A stretch of 64,000 nt of DNA from Chloranthus sessilifolius (taxonomy: Eukaryota; Streptophyta; Magnoliopsida; Chloranthales; Chloranthaceae). This document shows positions 1 through 12,818 of the stretch, piece by piece (within the stretch, counting starts at the first letter, position 1; the number at the start of each line of letters is the position of its first letter). The notes under the pieces were generated by a model. It worked only from the letters and a program-made list of their open reading frames with translations. It was not told the origin of the DNA and did not search any database. The DNA lies in contig CM037587.1 in assembly GCA_021018995.1 (NCBI GenBank), positions 3,102,866-3,166,865 of the forward strand. Reading direction: 5' to 3'. A program made the position numbers and the translations under genes.

Positions 1-470
1 ACTATTATGTTGACTAATTTTGGACTCCTTGTATTCCGTCTATGTTTTGCTAATTTTCAAACCCCTTGACTCCAAAGCTTCTCTATAATTTCAGCTTATC
101 ATTTATTTCTTTCCTTATTTGGGCAATTAATACTACGTCATTTGCAAATAACATGAACCATGAAATCTCTTCTTGTATGTCTATGGACAACACATCCATA
201 ATCTCGACAAATAAATAAGGGCTCAGGTCAGATCCTTGATGCACCCCAACCCCGACAGGGAACTCACTCGTCTTTCCACACACATTTTTACTTTAGTTAC
301 CACCCTCTCATATAGGTCTTAGATAATCTCAAGACATAAGTTCGAGATGCATGTCTTCGTGAGAGTCTAGATTATCTGTCTCGACACTCTATCATAAACC
401 ATCTCTAAATCAATAATAATCATATGCAAGTTTTTTCTTCTCTCTTTGAACTTTTCCATAAAGTTGTTTC
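1..470 (-). mobile_element. RTE-clade LINE reverse transcriptase fragment
   Basis: The - strand encodes part of a reverse transcriptase. The clearest stretch, 83-283, has the palm-domain block GVHQGSDLSPYLF followed by MLFANDVVLI, which is the counterpart of the MLFADDVVLI catalytic box of plant RTE-type LINEs; the first aspartate of the box reads N here. Upstream on the same strand, to about 470, a decayed stretch still spells IIDLEMVYDRVSRQII, the preceding RT motif. No endonuclease, 3' end or target duplication is visible and the window edge cuts it. It is dead and old. Assignment to the RTE clade rather than L1 rests on remembered consensus wording. Confidence 0.75.
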
Positions 471-997
471 AATAGGAAAATAACTCCATAAATATATATT
501 GTATCAAGTCTCAACAACTAAACGAAATCCAAAATCTAACCGAGGATAAAAATTCTCTGGCTGCACCTCAGGATTGAACTCAAGATCTTCAACTATCTGA
601 TTCTCCTAGTTTATAACTTCATCTAACCCTATTGATCATAATAATAGGCCTGAGCAAATGATCTATTAGGTGGATAGCTAGTGACAATCGAGATCTCAAG
701 TCAACACATGCTACCACCGGGCCTATCGTCGTAAAGAATCTTAAACAACAAGCATGTAAATATTGTATCTTAACCAATGCAAAAATCATATAAAAAATCT
801 TATAGTCATGAAATATGCAGAAACATGTGGATGGAAAGTAATACAAATCTTATTGTCTTTTGTATAAATTTCACGTGAGGTCTTATCAATTCTTAATCTT
901 GTAATTCGTACCTTAAATGATTATAAGTTGAAAATAACTCCACCCGAGTATAGGTGATGGAGTTATTATTATTATCTCGATGGTGATACCAACCACT
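471..997. other. No recognised feature
   Basis: AT-rich sequence between the LINE scrap and the hAT-like element. I see no coding potential, repeat or terminal structure that I can support. Confidence 0.4.
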
Positions 998-1134
998 GTT
1001 GTTCACAGGACCTGTTCACCCTATAGGCAAGTTAGGCAGTTGCCTAGGGCCTCCTGCTAAAAACATCTTTCATAATAGCCGTACTAAGTTTGTTAGCCTT
1101 TTAAAAATCTCATAATTTAACTAAATGATATCTT

Positions 1135-1179
1135 TATTTGCAACCATAGTTATGAAGTTAGACTCTATGGTTGCAAATA
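1135..1179. repeat. Perfect 15-bp inverted repeat
   Basis: TATTTGCAACCATAG at 1135-1149 is followed after a 15-bp loop by its exact complement at 1165-1179. It lies inside the hAT-like element and may be a remnant of a smaller insertion or a subterminal transposase site. Confidence 0.8.
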
Positions 1180-1255
1180 ATACTACGCATTATTTAAAGC
1201 ATATCTTGAAACTTTTCTATGCCTCTTTCTTAGCTACCTAAATTTTTATCTTTTG

Positions 1256-1661
1256 GGTAGCAATCTTTGCAACCAACTATTCTTGTGACACAATTGATGG
1301 TTCCACTGTTCATCCCGTTGATGGTCTTGAATCAGATGCTAGATGTAATTTTTCATCCTAATCATGCACACATTAAATCTTGAAGTCATGGACCACATAT
1401 CAGGTGGTCAGAATTTGATTACGTGTGGCACACATCCGTGATAAAAATGCACCATGGTACGCCATGATCACAATCACTTTGAGGAAGTGTGCCACGTGTA
1501 ATCAACATTTGACCATTTGATAGTTGGGAACATGATCTTAAGATCTAATGTGTGAAAGATTGGAACAAAAAACGACCCCATCATTTGATTCAAGGCAGCC
1601 AACAGTGTAGCGGTGGAATCATAGTTGCACGCAAGAATCTTTTGTTGCAAAAATTCCTACC
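1256..1661. mobile_element. Long-arm fold-back MITE nested in hAT element
   Basis: The left arm (from GGGTAGCAATCTTTGCAACCA) and the right arm (ending TGTTGCAAAAATTCCTACC) are inverted copies over roughly 190 bp. Shared blocks in each arm include CTTGAATCA, the AATC(T)TTCA box, AGATCTTAAGATCAT-like sequence and CACGTGGCACAC. It has no coding capacity. The same arm sequence recurs at 20764-21166, 55430-55790, 55925-56245, 56590-56870, 60290-60710 and 63040-63260, so this is a dispersed family. The TSD is not clear. Confidence 0.7.
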
Positions 1662-1898
1662 TTTTCTTATATTAAAAAAAATTCTCCACAAGTGCATACC
1701 ACATACCTACTAGTATTTTTAATAAAATTTTTGTTTTTACTATTTTAGGAGATTACCTATCTCAATAGGGCACACCAAATCTTTTACTAAATATTTATTT
1801 AGCACAAGCAAATTTTTTTTTAAACTTTTTTTACAAGGGCCTCATTGGAAACTTTTGCCTAGGGCCTCAGAACATGTTGAGCTGGCCCTGGTTGTTCA

Positions 1899-2516
1899 TC
1901 AACATTTTCTTATTAAGGATGTTGTAGCTCTTGCTTATGTGAGGTAGCTCATTCGGTACTTATCAATTCTTATCAATTGTGTTGATGTATGGTTCTTAAC
2001 AGTTTTGGGATCTGTTTTTACCAAATATCGAGAAAACAGCATGCATTCATAGTTTGCTTGCCTTCATAGCTTATCATAACATATCAGAATCCTTATCAAT
2101 CACCCTTCTTATCAACTTACAAGTTTCATAAGTCTTATCAAGTCTTCTCCAATCTTAACAAATCTTATTATGACATAATATGTCTTATCAATTCTTACAG
2201 CTCATAGAGTTACTTATCACATTCACTACTCTAAACAAGTTCTTGTTTATCCTTTGTATATTTTTTTATCCTCTGTATATTGATAGACATAGTTCTCAAA
2301 TACATTGTTCCCTAAGTCATGAAGACATCTCAACAGAAACCTCCACCATGGCGTCCCATACTGCCATGACTTAAGAGTCCATGCGATGCAGTCATGTGCA
2401 GAGGTTCAGTGCCATCTTATGAATTTTCATAAATGTGGATAAGGGGGTTCATAACATGAATCATAAAGCATCTCAACCTAACTTATTTATATGAACCAAA
2501 GAATCCTGCCATGTTA
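1899..2516. other. No recognised feature
   Basis: AT-rich sequence with several TTATCAA-type short repeats between 1950 and 2215 but no coding or terminal structure. The 64-codon open stretch at 2180-2374 shows no recognisable protein. Confidence 0.4.
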
Positions 2517-2517
2517 T

Positions 2518-2541
2518 GATATATATATATATATATATATA

Positions 2542-2586
<45 letters not shown>
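2518..2586. repeat. Compound (TA)n(GT)n microsatellite
   Basis: About 12 TA dinucleotides run directly into about 20 GT dinucleotides. It forms the left boundary of the MITE at 2587-2990. Confidence 0.95.
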
Positions 2587-2589
<3 letters not shown>

Positions 2590-2987
2590 GTTGGGACGAC
2601 ACACCCGGATGTTGCTTTGAGGGCTACGCCCTGATCATTTGGGCATCATGTGGCACCAATCACGAGGATCAGATGTGATGACAACGTTTATAACATCAAT
2701 CAGGTATCACCCAAAAACTTTGGGCTCATTCTGATTCATAACCACCGTTGAAAATGTGGTCAAAGGTACTTAAAATCAATGCATCAAGTTGGTTGGACTT
2801 TACCTTATCTTTGACCCATGAAATGGAAGGCAACAAAGTAAAAACAAATATTTAAAAAAAAAATCACATTTCCATGGGTGATCAATGCAAGATGAGTGTT
2901 GTTTTGCGCTGCTCATGCCATCTGGCATGTGATTTGTCATCTGGGTGTAGCCCTCGAGGGCTACATCTGGATGCATTTCCCAATTCC

Positions 2988-2990
<3 letters not shown>
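2587..2990. mobile_element. MITE bounded by microsatellites, copy 1
   Basis: This is a non-coding fold-back unit. GGATGTTGCTTTGAGGGCTA near the left end pairs with GGGCTACATCTGGATG near the right. It is flanked by (TA)n(GT)n on the left and (CT)n(TA)n at 2989-3017 on the right. The middle block around 2750-2830 (a 'protects' pair of CCACCGTTGAAAATGTGGTCAAAGG and CTTTGACCCATGAAATGG-type sequence, shortened here) is shared with 14360-14540/15290-15530 and 54495-54850. The transposon class is unresolved. Confidence 0.6.
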
Positions 2991-3024
<34 letters not shown>

Positions 3025-3196
3025 TTATAAATCTACATAGTCATCGCAACACATAAGTTTAAATTGTAGATACTAAGATGTGATTTTCTAATATCTAGTT
3101 CTCAAATATCACATAATGGCCAGTCAAATACATAGACATACTATTCTCAATACAAGTTTGCAGGTCTCATAATTGTATTCCAGTTATGATCTATAT

Positions 3197-3939
3197 CAAT
3201 GATGTCAAAATCTTAAGATTTATGACTTGAATCAGAATCCTAGGCCAAACGATTCGATTTTGACACAATCGTTTTTGGGCTTGAATCGTACGATTCAACT
3301 TGTAACTCTTACGATTCAAGTGAATCACACGATTCACAAACTTATGTGAGATTCAGTTCACGGTCCATGAAACATAAAACTCAAATTTTTTTTTTTTAAT
3401 ATATTTTTTTTGCCCCGTAACACTGTAAAAACCTCTTTACAACATAAGCAATAATACTCTTATCTATCACTTAGGGTTTAAAATTTGGGTTTTTTCCTCA
3501 TCTTCGTCTCTAACATGGTAAAACCTCATATTTGTTCTTTCTTTGGTAACTTTCTGGTATGGAATCAGAATTCAATTTTGTTTGTTGCAAATGACTACAA
3601 CAATGAAATGAATGGCTCGTAAATGCAACTGAAGACTTCGATTAAAATTTTGACGATTAGTATTTGTTTTCTATGATTCATTTCATGCCATTGGCCATGA
3701 ATTGATGACGTTCAATCAAATATATTTGTCTTATATCTTTATACTGTTTATGAATGAAATATCATGTTAGAAAATTGATTATGGACATATTTGGATATAT
3801 TTTAATTTTTTTTATTTATTAGATATTTTTTTTTCAAAATTTTTTCTTATTAAAAACATAGTTGTGAATCTTACGATTTAACGATTCGATTCACAAATTC
3901 AAAACGATTTTGTGACCCAATTCGATTTCTACAACATTG
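3197..3939. mobile_element. hAT-like element with perfect 8-bp TSD and ACGATTC array
   Basis: The 743-bp element has termini CAATGATGTCAAAATC and, inverted from the right, CAATGTTGTAGAAATC. The target duplication ATCTATAT is exact at 3189-3196 and 3940-3947. Both subterminal regions are packed with forward and inverted copies of ACGATTC/GAATCGT (for example 3248-3345 and 3865-3930). The centre is AT-rich and non-coding. Iterated subterminal motifs are typical hAT transposase-binding architecture; the family was not recognised. Confidence 0.88.
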
Positions 3940-3947
3940 ATCTATAT

Positions 3948-5879
3948 TTTTATATACATATATACACCATTCATGAGTTAAACAATATAGACCGTCTATA
4001 CCAAACAAGAAGTAACTCATATCAAAATCCAATATCTACCACATGGGCATCAAGGATTAAAAATCGAGTTAGGTTGACAAAGGAATCCCCTAGAATGAAG
4101 GTTTGATAGGTAACATAATCAAAGCAGTTAAGAAGATACCAAGGGTATAAATTTTGAGTATTAAATTAGTGGTCAAACTAAGTCAAACGTATGAGCATCA
4201 AGTACGTTTGTTCATGCCTTTTTTAAAGGACCTTATTTTCAGATTTGAATTACGGTTAAAAAATAAAACTTAAGGTCCTAAATACTGGCTTTTCCACAGT
4301 ATATGATTTGCGACTATCTAACCTCAATCAGTTTGTTATTCACGCACCCAAAGTTGGACAAAAATCAACTCTGATTGGTGCATTGTGTAAACAGCCACAT
4401 ATGGTCCACTTGGGGCCCATTTTTCCAAGTTCTTAGAGCAAGAATCAGATCTCGGACAAAGCCCGAAAGTTGTATCTCACCAAGATCTTTATAAGCCAAC
4501 TGATTACATTAATTGGATGAGTTTGCTGAAAGTTATACCCCCTCGAAATCACTGGTCTGTGTATAAAGAAAATAAAACATCCAGTTTCGAGCTGCAAGAG
4601 GTCACCGTGGTCTCAAATTTCGAGGGTCTTAGAGACGGATTCGGGGCCCAACGTGTCTTTATGACTTCTGGAAATCTCGTTGAGGACTACAAAGGCCAAA
4701 AAGAAGCTCAAGAAAATAGTTTATAGAACGAGAGTTATAGTCTCCCAAAGTTGAAGAAAAACCATTTTGGACTAAACAGGTCTGATGCTATTTCGAAGTA
4801 CGAATGGTGTCGTTACTACATCGAAAGCCACAAATTTTACTAGGTACTTATCATATGACTTTGGGAAAAAGAAGTCTAAATTTTAATGTGAAAAAGAAAG
4901 GGTTTCACAAATGAAATCCATCAAATTCCATATCACAGAGAAGACTAAGATCCTAAAGAACTGATTAAACTTAATCCATATGATGAATCATTTTCATGCG
5001 CAGACAAAGCATGCGCAGTTTAATTAAAAATCAAATCGAAGAAGGTTATTATGAAAAGGTGGGTTATAATCTATTGAATTATGTGATATAATCTATGAAA
5101 GGATGTGATATAATCTATTGAGGCTTCAATCACCTCATTGTCTTCTTTGATCTTGATCAATCTTTTCTTGATAAATCTCTCAACAACTTTTGTAGTTGAC
5201 AAAGCTTAGTTAATCTCCTTTCCATGATGCCTCTTTATCCTAAATGTTCTCTTAAATCTTGCTCTCTTTTCTATCTATTTCCTTTCTTCCCTTTAATGAA
5301 TCTCTAGAGCTCTAATCTCTATCTCAAATAAATGATACCAATGCCAAATCTTTTTCTCATAATCCCTTTATTGATCTCACCATCTTACAATCTCCTTAAT
5401 GAATCAACAACGTTTCTTCAACGAATCACCTTCTTTATTTCATCTAAGGTTTCATTATTGTAAGAGAGAGAAGGGCAATAGGGTCATGGGGATTGAAAGA
5501 AGAGACAAAGAGGTAAAGAGAGTGGGATAGAAGAAAATGCATTGGAGGCTGAACCATAGAGGAGAAAGAGTAAGTGAGTTTGGGGTTGAGTGCTAAACTA
5601 ATAGAGAGGGCGAGAATGCTTGTTGTTTTTGTGCCTAAAATGAGGAAGGAGAGTGTTAACGTGTAAGATTCAATGAGAGAGAGAGATTGAGTAGAGGGGG
5701 CTGGGGCTTTTCTTATTATTCATCTACTTCATCTTCTTATCAAGAGAGAGGCTAACAACACATGCACTTGAGATGCTTGGGCAGCCGACCAAGAGAGGAG
5801 AAGAGAAAAGGAGGGATTGTGCAAGTCAAAATCTGCTTGATTTCTTAAAACCAATCACAAAAAAATTATAGAAATTTAA
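3948..5879. other. Non-coding flank of the first gypsy element
   Basis: No gene is supported. The open stretch at 4517-4726 (69 codons) has no recognisable protein motif. From about 5450 to 5820 the sequence is rich in GAGAGA and purine runs, in a style that resumes at 12819-13200 on the other side of the gypsy element. This suggests the gypsy element landed inside one older repetitive unit, possibly another LTR or leader region. Confidence 0.35.
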
Positions 5880-6803
5880 TGACGGGGACGCTGACATTGT
5901 AGACATCTGATACAGACCATTTCGCATATACCGGCGTCGGAAAAAGCAGAACGAAAACGGCAACCAGAACCAGACTTAAAGATTCAACGTGCTGGAGCAA
6001 TGCACAGTCAATCGATCGACACTTGGTATTGGATCGATTGACTGTTGCCTGTGAGGGACTAATTCTGGCGACTTATTTATATATGAGTCAATCGATCGAA
6101 TACCAAGTGTCGATCGATTGACCGTGCATTGACCAGAATTCGAATTTAAATTTTTAGGGGCAAACTTGTCTTTCTTTTTGTTTATTTTTATTTTAGGGTT
6201 TTATTTTAAGACCTCCTATATAAGGTCATTAAAAAATAATGTAAGCAGTTTTTGATTATTGAATGAAAGAGCTTTTGCTTTTGGAACTTGAGATGAGTTT
6301 CTTCCCGAGAAGGGTTGGGTGAGAAGCCAAGGGTGCGAAGCCCAAAATCTATCTTCTACCCATTTCTTCAATTTTTATTTTTCTTTATTTGCTTGTTTTG
6401 ATCCCATAAACCATAAATCCCGCCATTATCCTTTTTCCCAAACCCAACGATCCATCAGAACCATTGAATCAATCTGATTTAAATCCTAGATCTTATACAA
6501 CCCGTTAACCAACCTGAATCAGAAACCCTTAGAGGACTCATGACCCCATCATTGAATCCCGAGCGGCGCCCTAATCTGGAAAAGCTAGAGTTCTACCTCT
6601 AGAACCGATCTACACTGCGAATCTAACGGATCTAGCGCATGGACCGGACCCTACTCGAATCAAGCGCGATCTTCCAATGGAAAACTACGAAACTCTAAGG
6701 TATCTGCATTAATTTCATGGTTTATTGTTTATTAATTTAGTTTAATTTCGGCAATTAATTAAATCATGACATTCAACTAGTTTAGGGTCCTTGTCCCGCA
6801 TCA
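5880..6803 (+). repeat. 5' LTR of gypsy fossil 1
   Basis: 924 bp. It contains a TATA-like CTATATAAGG at about 6216 and, upstream of it, a large imperfect palindrome: AGTCAATCGATCGACACTTG at about 6007 has its inverted counterpart at about 6100-6122 across an AT-rich loop. The same architecture occurs in gypsy fossil 2. Confidence 0.9.
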
Positions 6804-6852
6804 GTTTTGGTATCAGAGCCAAGTTCTAGGTTAGGGCATATTGTGTGGCATA

Positions 6853-7074
6853 CAAGGATCAAAATGCGCTTCCTAAGACGTATCGTCTCAAATAAACGAC
6901 GTACGTCGTCGACACGTATCGGAATGATAATACCGGACGATACATTGAATGTATCGTCCGGTATTAGCCATATAAATGGGCGATACGGTACATTTAATGC
7001 ACCGTATCGTCCACCTCCGATACCGATACGTATCGTCCGATACGTATCGGTATCGGACGATATTTTGATCCATG
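6853..7074. mobile_element. CATGG-type hAT-like MITE with perfect TSD, in gypsy leader
   Basis: 222 bp, from CAAGGATCAAAATGCG to GATATTTTGATCCATG, flanked by GTGGCATA at 6845-6852 and 7075-7082. The interior is built from TATCG/CGATA words including the palindrome CCGATACGTATCGG. It landed in the leader of gypsy fossil 1 and so is younger than that element. Confidence 0.9.
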
Positions 7075-10000
7075 GTGGCATATTTACTATTTTCTGTGTC
7101 AATCGATTGAGTACTCTTATTCAATCGATTGATTCTGATTGAATCTATGTGTTTATCCCGACAGAGCATTCAATATTAATCGATTGACTTATCAATATCG
7201 ATTGCTCGACTGATATTCATTGGTCTATTGCATTCCACTTTTCTTTGCATTTATTTCTATTGCGTTCAAAAGTGTGCACGTCTTGCGTTCGATAAAATCC
7301 CTCTTTCATTGTGGTCCATATTTGCATGCCCATTTAGAACCCGTATTAGTAGTTGTGATCACCATGGACATGAATGGGATTGCCGATGTTCTTAACGGCA
7401 TGAGATCTGAATTGATAGCAATTAATGATCGAATGGCTGCCATGAGGCATGCCCAAAGGAACCTTGAAACCTCCAATGAAAGGTTGTTAGACCGAGTCAA
7501 TCAGTTAGATGGAGATGGCGAATACATTGAGCAGTGTCGTGAACGTGATGGTCCACGTTTCGAACGCAATAGTTACCAACATGATCGAAACCGGAATCAT
7601 TGGATGGATCATCGTGGAGTGATGAGCGATGCGTCATGCTCGCCAATATGAAACTCATTGGTCAAGCCCGACTCTTTTGGGTCAACGTTGAGTGCATCAG
7701 AATGAATGCGGGTTGTACTCCCATTACCTATTGAGAGGACATGAAGGAGCGACTTACAGAGAAGTACGTTCCTTCTTCATACTACCATCGTCTCCTCGAT
7801 CAATGACAAAATCTACGCCAACGTAGTATGCTCGTAGTAGATTACATTGGCAAATTTAAAGAATTCATGATGAGAGCCAAAGTGCCCAAGTCACTTCTAT
7901 CCAGATTTCGCACTGGATTGAGGTTTGACTTGCAAAAAGAGTTAGTCTCTCACCCCGTTGAAACTCTTGCCGAATGTTGCCGTCGTTCAAGACCTTGAAC
8001 GATATATAAAAATGACGGTGGTGAGGCGATTTGAGTCTCATATCGGTTAACCTTGTACCGGCGAGGTGAGGAGTAGTGCTGGAAACCCACCCCCAAACCC
8101 ACACAATCCACATTCGATGTGCGGTTTGACAAAGGAAATGGTGTGATAGGAGAATCCTCGAAGGGTGGCTCTCACATTAAGTGTTACAACTGTCAAGGGT
8201 TGGGACAATTTGCCGCCAAATGCCCTAAGAGAAACCCGCAAAGGAATCTCTACGTCGAGGGAGAGGGCAACGACGATGACGGAGTTTTTGAAGAAGAGGT
8301 CTTTGAGCTGAATGCCACACCTAGTGATGAGGAAGGTGAGGACATGGGTCATGGGTCATGCTCTAGTTGTGAGGTGTGCCTTTGCACAACCTCAACGGGA
8401 TGAAAAGGAGGATTGGGGAAGAGAGAACATCTTCCACACCTTCGCTACATGTGGGACAAAGAGTTGTAGGGTTATCATGGATAGCAGAAGCTGCACCAAT
8501 GTGGTGTCAGAACATACCGTCACCCGCTTAGGGCTTACACCCGAAGCCCACCCGAGACCTTACAAAGTCGCATGGGTAGACTCCTCATCTATTCCCGTGT
8601 CTCAAAGGTGTCGCGTACCAATACAATTGGGTTCGTATTTTGACACCTTATGGTGCAATGTGGTGCCGATGGATGTGGGCCATATCATTTTGGGAAGACC
8701 ATGGCTTTACGACTTGAACGTGACCATTCTTGGCCGATCTAACATTTGCACATTCAATTATAAGGGCAAGAAAATCACTCTTAACCCTTTGGCCCCCAAA
8801 ACACCATCGACCAACAAAGTCGAGAAGAAGGGCGGTCAGTCCAAGACCATTAACTTTGTGAGCTCTTCAGAGTTTGAGAAAACAGCGTTAGATGAGAGTG
8901 TGGTGTACGTAGTTGTCACCGTTGAGAGTACTCCTGAGTCAGTAAGCGAGTACCCCAAGGAGGACGAGCCGATCATGAATGAATTTGCGGATGTCTTCCC
9001 TGAAGACTTACCCAACGAGCTTCCTCCCATGCGTAACATTCAACACGCGATCGATTTAGTTCTCGGATCTACCCTGCCAAATCTACCCCATTACAGGTTA
9101 AATCTGGTTGAGCACATCGAATTGACTCAGCAAGTCAATGAACTCCTCCAAAAAGGGTTCATCAAACAGAGTCTAAGCTCGTGTGTCGTACCCGCCCTAC
9201 TCACTCGTAAGAAAGATGGTACATGGCGTATGTGTGCTGATAGCCGTGCAATCAACAAGATTATGGTTAAATATCAATTTCCCATACCAAGGCTCGACGA
9301 TATGCTTGATATGATGGTTGGCGTCACTATCTTTTCCAAGATAGACCTTAAAAGTGGCTACTATCAAGTTTGCATTTGTCCTGGCGATGAGTGGAAAACC
9401 GCCTTCAAGACCAAGGATGGTCTTTATGAGTGGATGGTCATGCCTATTGGGCTATCGAATGCCCCAAGCACATTCATGAGGGTCATGACCCAAGTGTTGA
9501 GGCCGTTTCTCGGCAAATTCCTTGTCCTATACTTTGACGACATTTTGATTTACAGCCATGACAAAGAACACCATTATCCACTGAAGGTTGGTTTGTGAAA
9601 CCTTGAGGGGAGAAAGGTTATATGCGAATCTCAAGAAATGCACATTCATGCAACAATCCGTTGTATTCTTGGGATTCGTTGTCTCGACTGATGGGATGGT
9701 TGCTGACCCCGATAAAGTCAATGCCATTGTGGAGTGGCCCGAGCCTAAGAATATTCATGATGTCCGTAGATTCCATGGATTGGCCACATTCTATCGTCGC
9801 TTCATCCGAAACTTTAGCACCATTATGGCTGTATGCGAAAAGGGGAGTTTAAATAGGGTAGAGCCGCGACGAAGGCCTTTGCTGAGATAAAGGATAGGAT
9901 GTCCAGTGCACCTGTCATGCGCCTACTGGACTTTTCTAAAGTCTTTGAAGTAGCCTGTGACGCGTCAGGTGTGGGAATCGGCGGAGTGCTTAGCCAAGAA

Positions 10001-11846
10001 GGCCACCCAGTGCCCTATTTTAGCGAGAAGCTTAATGAGGCGAAACAAAAATACTCCACCTATGACAAGGAGTTCTATGCGGTCGTCCGATCTCTTTAAT
10101 ATTGGAAGCACTACCTTAGACCAAAGGAATTTGTGTTGTTTTCTGACCATGAAGCCTTACGCTTCCTTGCTTCACAGAAAAAGTTGAACCCAAGACACGT
10201 CAAGTGGGCCGAGTACCTTCAGGGGTTCACATTCGTGTTAAAGCATAAAGCTGGTGCTGAGAACAAGGCAGCTAATGCACTTAGTCGACGGGTGTTGACT
10301 TTGCGCACCATGAGCATCGCGGTCGTCGGATTTGAGCAGTTGAAATAAGATTACTCTGAGTGCCCAGATTTCAGGCCAGATTACATTGCTCTCCTTGAAA
10401 ATCCGAACAACATTAACTCTAAGTGTACCCTGCAGGATGAGTATCTATTCAAAGGGACTCGCCTATGCATCCCTCACACCTCATTGCGTGACTTTCTCAT
10501 TTGGGAGTTACATGCCGGAGGGATTACAGGACATTTTGGGCGCAACAAGACCATTGCACTCATTGAGGATAGGTTTTATTGGCCTAGCCTTATGAGAAGT
10601 GTTTCACAGGTCGTAAAACAATGTCGTACATTCCAAGTAGCCAAACAAAGTAAACAAAATACTGGTTTGTACACCCCGTTACCCGTGCCACACACCCGTG
10701 GCAAGACATCTTGATGGATTTCATGCTCGAACTTCCCAAGACCCAACAAAAGCACGATTCCATTTTTGTGGTGGTGGACTGCTTCCCTAAGATGGCCCAC
10801 TTCATACCCTACTCCAAAACCTCCGATGCGGCTCATATAGCCAAATTATTTTTCGGGGAGGTTGTGCGCCTCCATGGGTTACCGAAAACCATTGTGTTGG
10901 ATCGGGACGTGAAGTTCATCAGTTACTTCTGAAAAACTTTATGGCACATGATGGGTACCATGCTCCAATTTTCTTCGGCCTATCATCCTCAAACCGATGG
11001 CCAAACGGAAGTCACCAATAGGAGCTTAGGTAATCTCCTTCATTGTTTAGTCGGTGATCATATTAGGACCTGAGATTCTACATTGCCAATAGCAGAGTTT
11101 GCATACAACAATTTTGTCAATAGGTCCCTAGGCATGAGTCCGTTTGAGGTCGTACATGGGCATAAGCCAAAGACACCATTAGATTTAATCCCCATATCTG
11201 CATCATATCGAGTGTTTGAATCTGCGGACGCATTTGCACAACACATTTATAACTTGCACGCCGAAATAAGACAAAAAATTAATTCAAGCAATGAGCATTA
11301 TAAGATAACTGCGGATGCGCATAGGCGCTTCAAAGAATTCCAAGTGGGGGATTATGTGATGGTTCGGGTTAGGCCTGAACGATTCCCATCGGGAGTCGCA
11401 ATGAAGCTCCAAGTCCGCGACGCTGGGCCTTTTAGAATTGTGACAAGGAGCGACCCTAATGTGTATGTTCTCGAACTTCCGCCGGATATTAGGGTCAGCT
11501 CTACATTCAATGTGGAGGACCTAGCCTCTTCTTTGGGCTCAACCTCACCCCCTACCAACCCTTTCCAAGCAGCCCCAAGCCCAAATCCCAGCCCCACCCA
11601 GCAACCTCTACCATTCCCTTCCCCACGCAGGCAAAGGAGAGATGAAATTGAAGGAATACTTGATGATTTTGTGGTATCCACCCATGGTGGGGGGTTTCAG
11701 AAATACTTGGTAAAGTGGATGGGAAAGCCGGACTCTGAGAACATGTGGTTAACTGAAGACGAGGTGTGACACCTGGACCCCGATGTGCTCGATTGCTATC
11801 AGCATGCCGCTTCATCGGTGATGAAGCCTTTTCGGCCTGGGAGAAT

Positions 11847-12818
11847 TGACGGGAACGCCGACGTTGTAGACATCGAATACAGACCGTTTCGCGTATACCG
11901 ACGTTGGAAAAGCGGAACGAAAATGGCAGCTAGAACCAGACTTGAAGATTCAGCGTGCTGGAGCAATGCACAGTCAATCGATCGACACTTGGTATTCGAT
12001 TGATTGACTGCTGCCTGTGAGGGACTAATTCTGGCGACTTATTTATATATGAGTCAATCGATCAAATACCAAGTGTCGATCAATTAACTGTGCATTGACC
12101 AGAATTCGAATTTAAATTTTAGGGGCAAACTTGTCTTTCTTTTTGTTTATTTTTATTTTAGGGTTTTATTTTAAGACCTCCTATATAAGGTCATTAAAAA
12201 ATAATGTAAGCAGTTTTTGATTATTGAATGAAAGAGCTTTTGCTTTTGGAACTTGAGATGAGTTTTTTCTTGAGAAGGGTTTGGTGAGAAGCCAAGGGTG
12301 CGAAGCCAAAAATCTATTTCCCGAGAAGAGTTTGGTGTGAAGCCAAGGGTGTGAAGCCCAAATCTATCTTTTACCTATTTCTTCAAATTTTATTTTTCTT
12401 TATCTTCTTGTTTTGATCCCATAAACCATAAATCTAGCCATTATCCTTTTCCCCAAACCCAACGATCCATCAGAACCATTGAATCAATCTGATTCAAATC
12501 CTAGATCTTATACGAGCCGTTAACCAACCTGAATCAGAAACCCTTAGAGGACTCATGCCCCATCATTGAATCCTGAGCGGAGCCCTAATCTGGAAAAGCT
12601 AGAGTTCTACCTCTAGAACTGATCTACACCGCGAATCTAACAATTCTAGCGCATGGACCGGACCCTACTTGAATCAAGCGCGATCTTCTAATGGAAAACT
12701 ACGAAACTCTAAGGTATCTGCATTAATTTTATGGTTTATTGTTTAATTAATTTAGTTTAATTTCGGCAATTAATTAAATCATGGCATTCACATAGTTTAG
12801 GGTCCTTGTCCTGCATCA
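11847..12818 (+). repeat. 3' LTR of gypsy fossil 1
   Basis: 972 bp. It is longer than the 5' LTR mainly because a segment of about 50 bp (GAGAAGGGTTTGGTGAGAAG and onward) is tandemly doubled around 12270-12360. It ends GCATCA as the 5' copy does. Confidence 0.9.

Larger units (their letters stand above)
1006..1890. mobile_element. Non-autonomous hAT-like element with 8-bp TSD
   Basis: The 885-bp element starts CAGGACCTG and ends GGCCAGCTC-type sequence read inverted (CAGGGCCAGCTC from the right). It is flanked by a perfect 8-bp duplication GTTGTTCA at 998-1005 and 1891-1898. Both ends carry the subterminal block GCCTAGGGCCTC, in inverted orientation relative to the termini. There is no transposase frame. 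It contains a nested fold-back MITE (1256-1661) and a perfect 15-bp stem (1135-1149 with 1165-1179). The 8-bp TSD and CAGGG terminus are diagnostic of hAT; the particular family is not known to me. Confidence 0.85.
5880..12818 (+). mobile_element. Ty3/gypsy chromovirus fossil 1, both LTRs present
   Basis: This is a 6.9-kb LTR retrotransposon. The LTRs are 5880-6803 and 11847-12818 (TGACGGG start, CATCA end), with 5-bp flanks TTTAA and TTTTA. The primer site TGGTATCAGAGCC at 6808-6820 matches initiator tRNA-Met. Parts in order: gag (about 7363-8400, with a CCHC knuckle near 8182-8232), protease (about 8470-8720), reverse transcriptase (9040-9570, YFDDIL), RNase H (9900-10310), integrase (10470-11250) and a C-terminal chromodomain (11640-11770, KYLVKWMGKPDSENMWL), which places it among the chromoviruses. 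A 222-bp MITE sits between primer site and gag. By eye the LTRs differ by about 5-7%, which suggests a few million years. It is broken in roughly ten places. Confidence 0.93.

Noticed and set aside
6782-7169. Overlapping frames on both strands rich in Arg, Ile, Tyr and Asp
   Set aside because: They are produced by the TATCG-word MITE at 6853-7074, not by a protein gene. The same holds for 20291-20702, 25157-25528, 50701-51027 and 54025-54372.
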